Source of the DNA: an uncultured Anaerolineae bacterium | GTDB lineage: Bacteria > Chloroflexota > Anaerolineae > Anaerolineales > Villigracilaceae | Assembly: GCA_903854805.1 (NCBI GenBank) | Contig: CAINXK010000366.1 | Location: 1-48,065 of the forward strand | Reading direction: 5' to 3' | Length of the DNA stretch: 48,065 nt | Shown: positions 7,559 to 17,092 of the stretch, piece by piece | Numbering within the stretch: the first letter of the stretch is position 1 | Layout: each line of letters starts with the position of its first letter | Notes under the pieces: generated by a model | The model's input: only the letters and a program-made list of their open reading frames with translations | Told to the model about the DNA's origin: nothing | Database searches by the model: none | Program-made: the position numbers and the translations under genes

Positions 7559-9225
7559 GCCGCCAACCAGGTCGGCCACCATCCCGCCCCGGGCTAAAAA
7601 ACGTTGCAACCCTGGTCATGAATACCATCGACAGGCTTATCAACCAGCTTTTTGCTTTTAATCACCCGGCAGCCCTGCTGCGCTCCATGGTCATCGGCGT
7701 AGTCTTTATTCTCATCTGGCTTTTATTTGCCTTCACAGCTTTTCCCGCGGCCGAATATCCCAAATTGGTGCAAAATTGGGTTAATGGATTAGCGAATAAT
7801 GACTCGCAAAATACATTAATTACCGGTGTGAAGATTATTTATACAATCTTTTTTAATATGACCGTGATACGCCATTTGCTGGCACTCTATTTACCCTTCT
7901 GGCTGATGCAGCGTGTGGCCGCCATCTATCTGGCGGATATTTTCGAAAAAGAAGAAAGTGTGGCCCATACTTTCATTCGCCAGGCGGCTTTTGGCGAATC
8001 CTACAATACGATCCACATCCGGCACGGAAAAGTGGCGGAAGAGTACCAGAAATCGCCCATGATCCAAATAGGCGGCCCAGGTATTGTAATTGTGGAGTTG
8101 GACAGCGCAGTTGTCTTCGAGAAACCAGACGGTAGTGCGCGGGTCATTGGACCCCAAACCAAAGAAATTCGAACCGGCAAAGAAAAACCCGGCTCCAATT
8201 CCAACAGCCAGTACGGCAGTGTCTTGATTGAAGGCTTTGAGCGCATTCGCCAGTGTGTCGATCTGCGGGATGTCATCCAAAACCAGGAAATCAGCACACG
8301 CTCGCGCGACGGCATCCCGGTCAGCGCCAAGGATATTCAATATTCTTACAGCATCTACCGCGGGCCAACACCAGTCAAGTCAAACCAAACACCCTATCCC
8401 TACGACGAAGATGCCGTCTTGAACCTGGTTTACGGAGGCATCAGAGCAGTAAAGTTGGGCGAGCCCCCCAAGCAAATCCAGGATTGGCTCGATCCGCTGC
8501 CATCCAAAATAGTCGGACAGATCAGCAGCGAAATGAGCAATTTTATAAACAAACGTGGTTTGAGCGATTTTTTAGCCACCACCGGCAAGCCCGAAGATGC
8601 CAGCCTGGAAGAGCGAAGAAAAGACACAGATGAACGCATGCGGACGATTTCCGGGCCAACTGAAGCCCGCCCGAATAAGCTGGGCAAACCCAACACAGAT
8701 GCTATAAGAGAGCAGGACGCTCAACCTGACAAGTCCAGCGAGTCTTTGCTTTCAAACCAGGCGCTGGAGTTTGTGCCGCGTTCGGTATTAACCAAGATGA
8801 TCACCGAGAACTTTCAGAAAAAAGCTCAACAGCGAGGCACCCAACTAAACTGGATTGGCGTGGGTACCTGGAATACTCCAACCAGCATCATCCCCAAAAA
8901 TCACCATGACGCTTGGAAGATCAGCCGTGAAAATTTTGCGCGCGGCAATCCTACCGAACTCCAGCGCATTGTCGAAAATGCCACGTACCTGGAGACACTT
9001 CGGCTTATCGAAGAAGTACCCATACGAACACTGTTTATAGATCTTGAAAATCTCGAGTTTGATAAACAGGTTCTGGGCGTCCTCAAAGAATACATCGGCC
9101 TCCTCGAAAGAGCTCGCGAGCTATACCGTCGCGAAAGCATCCCGGAAGAACTATTGAAAGCGATTCGAGAAATTCAACGCTGGCTTTACCCGAATGGATA
9201 CTATTCTGTTGGTGACGAGGAGTGA
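7555..9225 (+). CDS. Large membrane protein with a band-7/SPFH-like segment, second of a pair
   Basis: This 556-residue product has hydrophobic helices at about 42-65 and 88-125. The following region, GGPGIVIVELDSAVVFEKPDG then RQCVDLRD and TRSRDGIPVSAKDIQYSYSIY, has the layout of a band-7/SPFH domain (a PG.......D....V core, then a D.R....-T.DG..V....-Y.I strand). A polar linker near residues 365-400 precedes a helical C-terminus. GAGG lies before the ATG, which overlaps the stop of the preceding gene by four bases. The pair is probably co-expressed and may form a hetero-oligomer. No catalytic motif is seen. Confidence 0.65.
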   Translation: MSRQPGRPPSRPGLKNVATLVMNTIDRLINQLFAFNHPAALLRSMVIGVVFILIWLLFAFTAFPAAEYPKLVQNWVNGLANNDSQNTLITGVKIIYTIFFNMTVIRHLLALYLPFWLMQRVAAIYLADIFEKEESVAHTFIRQAAFGESYNTIHIRHGKVAEEYQKSPMIQIGGPGIVIVELDSAVVFEKPDGSARVIGPQTKEIRTGKEKPGSNSNSQYGSVLIEGFERIRQCVDLRDVIQNQEISTRSRDGIPVSAKDIQYSYSIYRGPTPVKSNQTPYPYDEDAVLNLVYGGIRAVKLGEPPKQIQDWLDPLPSKIVGQISSEMSNFINKRGLSDFLATTGKPEDASLEERRKDTDERMRTISGPTEARPNKLGKPNTDAIREQDAQPDKSSESLLSNQALEFVPRSVLTKMITENFQKKAQQRGTQLNWIGVGTWNTPTSIIPKNHHDAWKISRENFARGNPTELQRIVENATYLETLRLIEEVPIRTLFIDLENLEFDKQVLGVLKEYIGLLERARELYRRESIPEELLKAIREIQRWLYPNGYYSVGDEE

Positions 9226-10181
9226 TGCATTCCATGAGCAGCCCAAACAGTACCCGCGAACTTGCCCTGGTAATTGGTGCAGCCGGTCTGGATGTAGTCG
9301 CACGGCTGCAAGGTAATTTGCAGATGTCAACATCCAACCCATCCCTGATCCGCACATCCTTTGGAGGTGTGGCCCGCAACGTGGCCGAAAACCTGGCCAG
9401 GCTAGGCCAACCTGTCAACCTGCTCTCGGTAATAGGCAAGGATCGTATTGGTGAGGATGTCCTAGCGTACACCCGCAATTCCGGCGTAGATGTATCGGCT
9501 GTATATGCGACAGACACATACCCCACTGGCTTTTATATGGGCGTGCTCAATGAACATGGCACACGCCAGTTCGCTTTTGATGATATGCGCATTATGGATG
9601 AAATGACTGAAGCATATCTGGTCTATAACGAATTTCTGTTTGAAAAATCTGCCATGATCTTTCTAGATGCCAATTTGCCAGAAGCTGCTCTCAAGAAAAC
9701 CTTCGCGTTGGCCCATAAATATAAAGTACCCGTGTGCGCAGACCCAACATCAGGCACATTGGCAGCACGTCTCAAACCATACCTGCGCCAGATAAAAATA
9801 ATTGTTCCCAACAACATTGAGGCTGGTATACTCACCGGCTGTCAATTCGAGGCCGGCGATCGCGAAGCCAGCCTGGATGCCGCCCGCGCACTCGTCAATC
9901 TAGGTGTCGAAATGGCATTTATCACCCTGGCCGAATATGGCCTATGCTATGCCACGTCTGAAACAAACGGGCACATCCCTGCCATTCGCACAAGCATAGG
10001 CGACCCCACCGGAGCCGGCGATGCTTTTTCTGCGGCAGTTATTTATGCGATCATGAACGAGATCGAGATCGATGATGCCGCCCGGTTGGGCGTTTCGGCC
10101 GCTTCGCTGGCCTTGCGCTATCCTGGAACCGTCTACCCGGATCTCAGCTTGCAAAAGCTATACGATGAACTGGCGATCTGA
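9225..10181 (+). CDS. psuK: PfkB-family kinase, probable pseudouridine kinase
   Basis: A ribokinase/PfkB-fold sugar kinase: the N-terminal AAGLDVVARLQG segment, the FGGVARNVAENLARLG substrate motif and the C-terminal signature DPTGAGDAFSAAVIYAIM with its GAGD anion hole and catalytic Asp. PfkB proteins have many substrates. The next gene is PsuG, and the pair makes phosphorylation of pseudouridine to its 5'-monophosphate the best assignment. Three starts are possible: GTG 9222, ATG 9225 and ATG 9234. AGGAG at 9218-9222 suits ATG 9234 best, but ATG 9225 overlaps the upstream stop as TGATG. Length is near the usual 310-320 aa. Confidence 0.85.
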   Translation: MHSMSSPNSTRELALVIGAAGLDVVARLQGNLQMSTSNPSLIRTSFGGVARNVAENLARLGQPVNLLSVIGKDRIGEDVLAYTRNSGVDVSAVYATDTYPTGFYMGVLNEHGTRQFAFDDMRIMDEMTEAYLVYNEFLFEKSAMIFLDANLPEAALKKTFALAHKYKVPVCADPTSGTLAARLKPYLRQIKIIVPNNIEAGILTGCQFEAGDREASLDAARALVNLGVEMAFITLAEYGLCYATSETNGHIPAIRTSIGDPTGAGDAFSAAVIYAIMNEIEIDDAARLGVSAASLALRYPGTVYPDLSLQKLYDELAI

Positions 10182-10232
10182 TCTGAACGCCTGAAAAATC
10201 TACACCCATCTCCCTCGCATTATAAGGAATCT

Positions 10233-11180
10233 ATGACCGACTCAACAAATTTATTCCGCACCTCCCTGGAAGTTGCCCGCGCACGTCAACAAAATTTACC
10301 GATTGTAGCCCTGGAATCAACCGTGATCACCCATGGACTGCTTAGCCCACAAAACCTGACTCTGGCCCAGGACATGGAACAAACCGTCCGTGCCGAAACG
10401 GCCATCCCTGCCACAATCGCCATCCTGGATGGCGAAATTCAGGTTGGTCTCAATCCGGACCAGCTGGAAAAATTGGCTAACGCCGAGAACCCTATAAAGG
10501 TCAGCCTGCGCGATTTTGCGACTGCCCTGGTTCAACATAAGCCCGGCGGAACCACGGTTGCCGGAACCATGTTCGTTGCCCATAAAAACGGTATCCAGAT
10601 ATTTGCCACCGGCGGAATTGGCGGCGTGCACAAAGAAGCCTTCATGGATATTTCCACCGACTTACAGGCCCTGACCAATATCCCCATGATCGTGGTATGC
10701 GCCGGAGCCAAATCAATCCTAAATCTTCCGGCCACACTCGAATACCTGGAAACAATGGGTGTGCCTGTGGTTGGCTACGATACCGATAAATTCCCCGAAT
10801 TTTTCTCGCAGGGCAGGAATCTGCCCGTAAGTGTCCGGTTGAACACGCCAGAAGAAGTTGTAAAATTTGCCAAAAAGCATTGGGAACTTGGCATGAAATC
10901 TGCTGTATTGGTTTGCCAGCCACTTCCGGCCGAACTGGCCATGAAAGCCGATGAAATCGAACCTATTTTGGAACAGGTTTCAGAAGAAGTCAGGAAAAAA
11001 CAGGCGGAACACAGCATGACAGGTCAGGAAGTGACACCCTATGAGTTAAAACGTGTCAACGAATTGACTGGCGGCAAATCGATGCGCTCCAACCTGGCAC
11101 TTTTATTGAACAACGCCAGGCTGGCTGCCCGTCTGGCCTGCGCCATGACCAGCCTGGACCATCAATCGATGAGGTTATAA
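10233..11180 (+). CDS. psuG: Pseudouridine-5'-phosphate glycosidase
   Basis: The 315-residue sequence is a clear PsuG (YeiN/IndA) family member: ALESTVITHGL at the N-terminus, the GGTTVAGTM block, FATGGIGGVHKEA, the VVCAGAKSILNLPATLEYLET stretch and the GYDTDKFPEF segment are all family hallmarks. The enzyme breaks the C-C glycosidic bond of pseudouridine 5'-phosphate to give uracil and ribose 5-phosphate, using a catalytic lysine and a Mn ion. It follows the kinase by 51 bases with AAGGA before its ATG. The two genes form a complete pseudouridine salvage route. Confidence 0.95.
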   Translation: MTDSTNLFRTSLEVARARQQNLPIVALESTVITHGLLSPQNLTLAQDMEQTVRAETAIPATIAILDGEIQVGLNPDQLEKLANAENPIKVSLRDFATALVQHKPGGTTVAGTMFVAHKNGIQIFATGGIGGVHKEAFMDISTDLQALTNIPMIVVCAGAKSILNLPATLEYLETMGVPVVGYDTDKFPEFFSQGRNLPVSVRLNTPEEVVKFAKKHWELGMKSAVLVCQPLPAELAMKADEIEPILEQVSEEVRKKQAEHSMTGQEVTPYELKRVNELTGGKSMRSNLALLLNNARLAARLACAMTSLDHQSMRL

Positions 11181-11306
11181 AGACAGCAATTCTGTAAAAA
11201 AAGGAAATCGCGGTAACAGTTCTTGCCATATTCATGGACATGGCCTGGCCGCAAATAAATTCGCAAGTACAGTTCCCCAATACGTTTAACGATCCGTCTC
11301 CACCGC

Positions 11307-11349
11307 AAAAAACGGGCAGACCACCTTTTCAAGATGGTCTGCCCGTTTT
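11307..11349. terminator. Bidirectional terminator between psuG and the TPT-rich gene
   Basis: A perfect 15-bp stem (AAAACGGGCAGACCA at 11309-11323 with TGGTCTGCCCGTTTT at 11335-11349) encloses an 11-base loop. It has As upstream and Ts downstream, so it can work on both strands. It lies between convergent genes. Confidence 0.9.
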
Positions 11350-11354
11350 CAGCC

Positions 11355-12326
11355 CTATGGGTTCGCTGTCTGGCTGGGCCAGGCTGTATCGGTGGGGCGA
11401 GGTGAAGGTGAAGGTTTGCGCGTGGATGTGGGGACAGGCGTCCGCGAGACAGTAACAGTCAGGGTGGCTGGCCGGGTCGAGGTCGCGGGTCGGGTAGGTA
11501 GTGGCCCGCGCGTAGCCGTATTTGCAATTGTTGCGGTTGGCACGCGGGTAGGTACTGGGGTATCTGGTATGCCCTCAACAACAAAACGACCCACAGATTT
11601 CCATTCCTGACCAACAAAAATCTGAACTTCGTAATTACCGGGCTGCCACCCATCTGGTGCCGCCACACGCTCGGCGAAACCATAACCACCGGTAGTATCT
11701 TGCCAGGTGGTTGTTTCGTAATACATCAGCTTGCCGTCACGATACCACAAGACCGTCCACTGCACACCAGCAGTCATGCTGTCAAAGCTGAATAGGGCCA
11801 CAATACGCCGGACGGGATTCGCGAATACCGTCCCGGCGTTCAGCGGTGTATACGATTTCAAATCCAGCCCGCGCGCAAAGGTCAGCTGGCTGAACAAGGC
11901 GGCCGGATTGGGCGTCACCACGCTGCCAAACTGCAATACAACTGAGGCAGGTATATTCGGGGTGGAAGTGCTGGTGGGAGTATCAGAGACGGAGGGCGTA
12001 TTTGTGATGGTGGGCGTTAGAGTTATGGTCGGGCTAAGTGTAATGGTTGGGCTGAGCGTAATGGTAGGCGTCAGACTGGGAGTGGGCGATGGTTCAAAAA
12101 AAGAATAGGCCAGCGGTTCTCCAAAGCGACTCAGAAATAATACCAGCGCTGCCAACCCAAATGCAAAACCAATCATCCGCCAGCCATACGAAATGCGCTG
12201 TTGGCGCAGGCGAAAATACAACAACCGCCGACCGCTCTGGATGGATCGAATCCCGATCAGAAGGCTAATGATCAGGCCAAAGATCGCCAGGAAAATTGCA
12301 GTGCTAATACCTGCCTTGATATCCAT
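11355..12326 (-). CDS. Membrane-anchored protein with two Thr/Pro-rich linkers
   Basis: This 323-residue protein has two hydrophobic segments near the N-terminus (about residues 5-27 and 48-68). A low-complexity tract of repeated SPTITL/TPTIT units follows (about 78-125), then a compact domain of about 130 residues rich in aromatic residues (VQWTVLWYRDGKLMYY, GNYEVQIFVGQEW), and a second Thr/Pro/Arg-rich tail. The middle part looks like a beta-sandwich domain exposed outside the membrane. TPT-rich linkers of this kind are common in Anaerolineae surface proteins. I recognise no catalytic motif. The start ATG at 12326 is the only reasonable one. Confidence 0.75.
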   Translation of the reverse strand: MDIKAGISTAIFLAIFGLIISLLIGIRSIQSGRRLLYFRLRQQRISYGWRMIGFAFGLAALVLFLSRFGEPLAYSFFEPSPTPSLTPTITLSPTITLSPTITLTPTITNTPSVSDTPTSTSTPNIPASVVLQFGSVVTPNPAALFSQLTFARGLDLKSYTPLNAGTVFANPVRRIVALFSFDSMTAGVQWTVLWYRDGKLMYYETTTWQDTTGGYGFAERVAAPDGWQPGNYEVQIFVGQEWKSVGRFVVEGIPDTPVPTRVPTATIANTATRGPLPTRPATSTRPATLTVTVSRTPVPTSTRKPSPSPRPTDTAWPSQTANP

Positions 12327-12511
12327 GCTAAAAATTATATCGCACTACGCAATCCGAAATATCCGCAATTCTCCCCCCAGACTGCTTTTAACCATATTGG
12401 GGGCATTGATAATGCGACTTTCACCACTCCCGGTCAAAAATAGCTAAAAACCACCCTTTCAGGATCCGCTGCGTATTGCACAATCTGCCTGTTTTAGGGA
12501 TAATTGGGGCT

Positions 12512-13354
12512 ATGACAGAACTCGTTTTTTTAAAGCTGGGCGGATCTTTAATTACAGATAAGACTCGACCTTATACCGCACATCTGGATATCCTGAACGA
12601 TCTCGCCCAACAAATTGCGGCTGCGTTAATGAACATTCCAGATCTATCGCTCGTTTTGGGACATGGATCAGGTTCATTCGGCCACACAGCCGCAAAAGAA
12701 TACCGGACCCGCGACGGGTTCCACTCCACCCCAGGCCAGCATCCTGAAACCCAACGGACAGAACAAGCCAGGTATTGGGCAGGGTTTGGCCAGGTCTGGT
12801 TTCAAGCATCAGAACTCAACCGCTTCGTCATGAAGGCGCTTTATGACGCAAAGGTACCGGCCGTAGCACTCGCGCCGGTTTCAGCAGTCACTGCTCGAGA
12901 TGGAGAAATTTCGCATTGGGATCTTGGCCCCGTGAAAGCAGCTCTGGCAGCCGGGATTGTACCAGTCGTCTATGGAGATGTCATCTTCGATGAAATCCGC
13001 GGCGGAACAATTCTCTCCACTGAAGATCTTTTCGAGCAGCTTGCGCGTAATTTACACCCCCAGCGTATCTTGCTAGCCGGGTTGGAAGAAGCAGTTTGGG
13101 CCGATTACCCGGAGCGTAAATTTCGCGTCGAAACAATCACCCCAGCCACTTTTGATGGTATCCGCGCCAGGGTGGGCGCCTCGAATGGCGCAGACGTCAC
13201 TGGTGGCATGGAATCCAAAGTTCGACAGATGCTCAGCCTCACAGCGGAGGTACCTGGCCTGAGTGCACAAATTTTTTCGGGTGAAAAACCAGGGAATCTC
13301 TTAAAAACACTTGCGGGGAAAAATTTGGGAACAGTGTTGTCACAAGGCGATTAA
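12512..13354 (+). CDS. Isopentenyl phosphate kinase
   Basis: An amino-acid-kinase fold protein of 280 residues with the hallmarks of isopentenyl phosphate kinase: the N-terminal KLGGSLITDK nucleotide loop, the GHGSGSFGH motif whose last His (about residue 58) is the diagnostic substrate-phosphate-binding residue, VVYGDVIFD, ILSTEDL, and DVTGGMESKV near the C-terminus. It phosphorylates isopentenyl phosphate to IPP in the alternative mevalonate pathway, known from archaea and some Chloroflexota. ATG at 12512 follows GGGG and removes a 12-residue extension from 12476. No other mevalonate genes are in the window. Confidence 0.88.
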   Translation: MTELVFLKLGGSLITDKTRPYTAHLDILNDLAQQIAAALMNIPDLSLVLGHGSGSFGHTAAKEYRTRDGFHSTPGQHPETQRTEQARYWAGFGQVWFQASELNRFVMKALYDAKVPAVALAPVSAVTARDGEISHWDLGPVKAALAAGIVPVVYGDVIFDEIRGGTILSTEDLFEQLARNLHPQRILLAGLEEAVWADYPERKFRVETITPATFDGIRARVGASNGADVTGGMESKVRQMLSLTAEVPGLSAQIFSGEKPGNLLKTLAGKNLGTVLSQGD

Positions 13355-13534
13355 TCGGTACATGCTAGCCAACGAACTCGGTTGTGACAGTTAGCAAGGG
13401 TTTTTCGCCCAAAACCATTGGGGGTCATATAAAAAATATAGGAATCATGACAAACCAGTGACGTTAATTCTATTGCCAAGTTTGTGAAAAAAATCCATAA
13501 TGAAACAGAATCCTATTCTTATTATGGAGCCCCT

Positions 13535-15439
13535 ATGACTCGAAAATTCACCCCCACCCCGATCAAACTTCTTAACCCTGTTCCATCCGATATCGACATA
13601 GCCCAGGCGGGCACTTTGAAGCCAATCATGCAGGTTGCCGAAGAACTTGGCATTCTAGAAGATGAATTGGAACTCTACGGTCCATACAAAGCCAAGATTA
13701 AACTTGAGACCCTGGAACGACTTAAAAACCGCCCTAACGGCAAGTATATCGACGTGACCGCCATTACTCCAACCCCTCTTGGTGAAGGCAAAACCACCAC
13801 CACTGTGGGCCTTTCACAGGCCCTGGGAGCACACCTCGGCAAGAGCGTCATGACCGTTATCCGCCAACCTTCGCAGGGCCCCACCTTTGGCATTAAGGGT
13901 GGCGCTGCAGGTGGTGGTTACAGTCAGATCATTCCGATGGAAGACTTCAACCTGCATCTAACCGGTGACATTCACGCCATCACTGCCGCCCACAATCTGT
14001 GTGCCGCCGCGTTGGATGCCCGTATGATGCACGAACAGCTCACCCCAGACGACACCAAACTGTTTGATGCGCTTTGCCCGCCAGATAAAAAAGGCCAGCG
14101 CAAATTCGCACCGACCATGTTGCGCCGCCTGAAAAAACTGGGGATCGACAAGACCGATCCGAACGAACTGACCCCTGAAGAACGATCACGCTTTGCGCGT
14201 CTCGATATCGACCCCGCCAATGTCACCTGGCGCCGCGTAGTGGATGTCAATGACCGCTTCTTGCGCGAAGTCAAGGTTGGCCTCGGGAAAGAAGAAGCCG
14301 GGTTTGAACATAACTCCGGCTACGACATCACAGTTGCAAGCGAAATCATGGCCATCCTGGCCCTCACCACTGACCTGGCAGACATGCGCCAGCGCCTGGG
14401 CGCCATGGTCGTTGCCACCAACCGGGCCGGCGCAGCCGTAACATCCGAAGACCTGGGCGTTGCCGGTGCCCTGACTGTCCTGATGAAAGATGCCATCAAG
14501 CCCAACCTGATGCAGACTCTCGAAGGCACACCTGCCATCGTACATGCCGGGCCATTCGCCAACATCGCTCATGGCCAATCTTCGATCATCGCCGATAAAA
14601 TCGCCCTCAAACTGGCTGACTATGTAATCACCGAATCCGGTTTTGGCGCCGATATTGGCATGGAAAAGTTCTTCGATATCAAGTGCCGCTATTCCGGGCT
14701 CGTTCCGCAAGTCGTCGTCATGGTTGCCACGGTACGCGCACTTAAGATGCACGGCGGCGGCCCGAAAGTCGTGGCCGGCAAACCTCTGGCAGTTGAATAC
14801 ACCGAAGAGAATCTTGAGCTGCTCAAGAAGGGCCTGCCGAACCTGGTTCAACACATTGAAAACGCCCTCAAGTTTGGCATCAACGTCGTTGTAGCGGTCA
14901 ACTCATTTGCCAACGATACCGAGTCGGAAGTGGAAATCGTCAGACAAGCCGCCATAGCCGCGGGCGCCATGGATGCTGTCGTCTCCCGTCATTGGATGGA
15001 AGGTGGCAAGGGTGCAATCGCATTGGCTGAAGCTGTCGTCAAAGCCTGCGACCAACCTACCGACTTCAAGTTCCTCTACCCGTTGGAACAGGACATCAAG
15101 ACCAAGATCGAGACCATCTGCCGCGAAATCTACCGCGCCGATGGTGTTGATTACTCGCCGGAAGCCGAACGCAAGATCGAACTTTACACCCGGCTTGGTT
15201 TTGACAAGTTGCCGCTCTGCATGGCCAAAACACATCTTTCCTTCACCACCGAAGCCCCCCTAAAGGGCGCACCACGCGGTTTCCGTGTCAACATCAGTGA
15301 TATCCGTGCTTCTGTAGGCGCGGGCTTCCTGTACCCACTGCTGGGCACGATGCGCACCATGCCCGGTCTGCCCACCCGCCCGGTCTTCTTCGATGTCGAT
15401 CTCGACCTCGAAACCGGCAAGGTAGTCGGACTGTTCTAA
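13535..15439 (+). CDS. fhs: Formate-tetrahydrofolate ligase
   Basis: The 634-residue product is a standard formate-tetrahydrofolate ligase. It has the P-loop [36 protein letters not shown] conserved blocks, [15 protein letters not shown] and the MPGLPTRP C-terminal region. It makes 10-formyl-THF from formate, ATP and THF, for purine synthesis or the Wood-Ljungdahl methyl branch. ATG 13535 is chosen because GGAG lies six bases upstream. The GTG at 13484 would add an unconserved 17-residue leader. The gene has about 180 bases of upstream sequence and its own terminator, so it appears monocistronic. Confidence 0.97.
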   Translation: MTRKFTPTPIKLLNPVPSDIDIAQAGTLKPIMQVAEELGILEDELELYGPYKAKIKLETLERLKNRPNGKYIDVTAITPTPLGEGKTTTTVGLSQALGAHLGKSVMTVIRQPSQGPTFGIKGGAAGGGYSQIIPMEDFNLHLTGDIHAITAAHNLCAAALDARMMHEQLTPDDTKLFDALCPPDKKGQRKFAPTMLRRLKKLGIDKTDPNELTPEERSRFARLDIDPANVTWRRVVDVNDRFLREVKVGLGKEEAGFEHNSGYDITVASEIMAILALTTDLADMRQRLGAMVVATNRAGAAVTSEDLGVAGALTVLMKDAIKPNLMQTLEGTPAIVHAGPFANIAHGQSSIIADKIALKLADYVITESGFGADIGMEKFFDIKCRYSGLVPQVVVMVATVRALKMHGGGPKVVAGKPLAVEYTEENLELLKKGLPNLVQHIENALKFGINVVVAVNSFANDTESEVEIVRQAAIAAGAMDAVVSRHWMEGGKGAIALAEAVVKACDQPTDFKFLYPLEQDIKTKIETICREIYRADGVDYSPEAERKIELYTRLGFDKLPLCMAKTHLSFTTEAPLKGAPRGFRVNISDIRASVGAGFLYPLLGTMRTMPGLPTRPVFFDVDLDLETGKVVGLF

Positions 15440-15453
15440 ATTCTGCAATCAAC

Positions 15454-15484
15454 AAAAAAGGCTGGGATTTTCCCAGCCTTTTTT
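15454..15484 (+). terminator. Rho-independent terminator of the fhs gene
   Basis: AAAAAAGGCTGGGA pairs with TCCCAGCCTTTTTT around a three-base loop, 14 bases after the stop region of the formate-tetrahydrofolate ligase gene. The A/T flanks would let it act in both directions. Confidence 0.9.
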
Positions 15485-15583
15485 GTTTTTAAGTCTTCCC
15501 GCCCCGTCCTTCGTCTGACGGGTACAAACCGACCTGATAAATGATCGACCTTGGTCCAGTTGCAGATCAATCAAACTAAAAAT

Positions 15584-16369
15584 TTACGGCGTACGCGCAC
15601 AGCGAAAACCGACATTGTAGCTGGCAAACCCAACATTATCCCAACTGCGGCTGGTTGTGCTGGCGGAATCGGCCAGATCCTGCCATGAACCACCACGTAT
15701 CACCCGGTAAATCTTTCCAAAGCCACTACCCGAAGCCGAATCGCCACCAGGATAAACATCGTACCAATCTGCCACCCATTCCGAAACGTTCCCGGCCAAA
15801 TCATAAACACCTTCGTTGCTCTTGCCGCTTTCATAACTGCCAACCGCCGAGGTATCTCCAACAAATGAATTGTAATTGGCGCGCGACTGATCAATCCCCT
15901 CGCCCCAGGGATAGGATTGTGGCTTCGCTCCGCGCGCGGCCCTTTCCCATTCAGCCTCGCTGGGCAACCTGGCCCCGCGCCACTTGCAATAGGTATCCGC
16001 CTGATCCCAACTCACCGCTATGACAGGGAAATTACCATATTCCGCTTTCACATAATAACCAGTGTGGGTCACAGAATCAGGACCTGCAGGCGCTTTACAA
16101 GCCCCAGCAGTTACACACTCGGCATAACGCGAGTTGGTCACCTCAAAGCTGTCAATATAAAATGCACCCAAAGTAACTTCGTGAACAGGCTGTTCATCGG
16201 GAAATCCATATTCGCTGCCCATGGTAAAAGAGCCAGCCGGGATAAGAATCTCCTTCAACGCAGCATCTTCTCCAGACTTCCCTGCGGATACAGGCAAAGA
16301 ACCAGGCGCAGCTTGGCAGGCACTTACAAAGAATAACCCAAACAACAGGATGATAATATACTTTCTCAT
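15584..16369 (-). CDS. Lipoprotein with an FGE-sulfatase (SUMF1-like) domain
   Basis: The 261-residue protein begins with a lipoprotein signal (hydrophobic core then VSAC, lipidated Cys at about residue 18). It continues as a formylglycine-generating-enzyme/SUMF1 domain: IPAGSFTMGSE, FYIDSFEVTNSRYAECV, PVIAVSWDQADTYCKW, RLPSEAEWERAARG, YDLAGNVSEWVADW, VIRGGSW and GFRCARTP. True FGE enzymes need a CxxxxC pair a short way before the terminal GFRCA. Here that stretch (SRSWDNVGF) has no Cys, so formylglycine-forming activity is doubtful and a binding or structural role is more likely. AAGGAG precedes the ATG. It lies downstream of the Rrf2 regulator, about 80 bases away. Confidence 0.85.
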   Translation of the reverse strand: MRKYIIILLFGLFFVSACQAAPGSLPVSAGKSGEDAALKEILIPAGSFTMGSEYGFPDEQPVHEVTLGAFYIDSFEVTNSRYAECVTAGACKAPAGPDSVTHTGYYVKAEYGNFPVIAVSWDQADTYCKWRGARLPSEAEWERAARGAKPQSYPWGEGIDQSRANYNSFVGDTSAVGSYESGKSNEGVYDLAGNVSEWVADWYDVYPGGDSASGSGFGKIYRVIRGGSWQDLADSASTTSRSWDNVGFASYNVGFRCARTP

Positions 16370-16449
16370 TAATAAATCTCCTTGAATTAGACCTTCAAAC
16401 CTGAGCTGATGTTGCTCTGGTTATACCCTTTTCTTAATCTTAAAAACGA

Positions 16450-16911
16450 TCACCCATTCTCGATAGTCTCAAAAATCTGGATTGGCAGGCTATTCTCATT
16501 GGTGCTCAGCTCAAATGCCAGTTGTGATAGTGGTATGCCAGCCAGTTCAGCGATCAACCTGGATTGCAGTTGGCAAAAGCTCAGACGTATCATGCAGCCA
16601 TAATTAAGCGGGCATTTTTCGGGTCTTTCGGTACAATCAAAAAGCCTCAGATAACCTTCTACAGCCTCGTAGATATCCTGCAATGAAATTTCATCGGCAG
16701 CCCGAGCAAGCACCAGCCCACCGTTCCGACCTGGGTAGCTTTTGATCAAGCCGCTGCGAGAGAGATCAGAAACAACCCGGATCAGGAACGGGCGCGGGAT
16801 CAACATCTGTTTCTCGATGATACGGGTGGGAAGGCGTACACCCGTCAGCTGTCCTGCCAGACTGGACATTACCCGAACGGCATACTCTGTGCGCTTATTT
16901 ATTCGAAGCAT
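16450..16911 (-). CDS. Rrf2-family transcriptional regulator with three cysteines
   Basis: A 153-residue Rrf2 protein: N-terminal winged helix (MLRINKRTEYAVRVM, then RPFLIRVVSDLSRSGLI and the wing SYPGRNGGLVLA) and a dimerisation helix. C93, C100 and C106 (CTERPEKCPLNYGC) lie where IscR and NsrR hold their FeS cluster, so it could sense NO, oxygen or iron-sulfur status. ATG 16911 follows GAGGTGG; a longer frame starts at 17034 but adds a non-family leader. It sits just downstream of the respiratory operon in the same direction with about 180 bases between. It is a candidate regulator of that operon, but no operator was identified. Confidence 0.88.
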   Translation of the reverse strand: MLRINKRTEYAVRVMSSLAGQLTGVRLPTRIIEKQMLIPRPFLIRVVSDLSRSGLIKSYPGRNGGLVLARAADEISLQDIYEAVEGYLRLFDCTERPEKCPLNYGCMIRLSFCQLQSRLIAELAGIPLSQLAFELSTNENSLPIQIFETIENG

Positions 16912-17092
16912 GGTTCCACCTCTGTAACTGCGCACCTGGTTGAAAAAAATTACTGCATTGACAATTTTCAAAGCCAATGCAATGAAGCCTCGTGTCAGAT
17001 GAGTTCCACGAATACGCCAATACCTCGCGTACATTACCGGATCGAATGATTCTAACCCTTACCATAAATCTCTCTCCCACTTCGTTCAGAAT

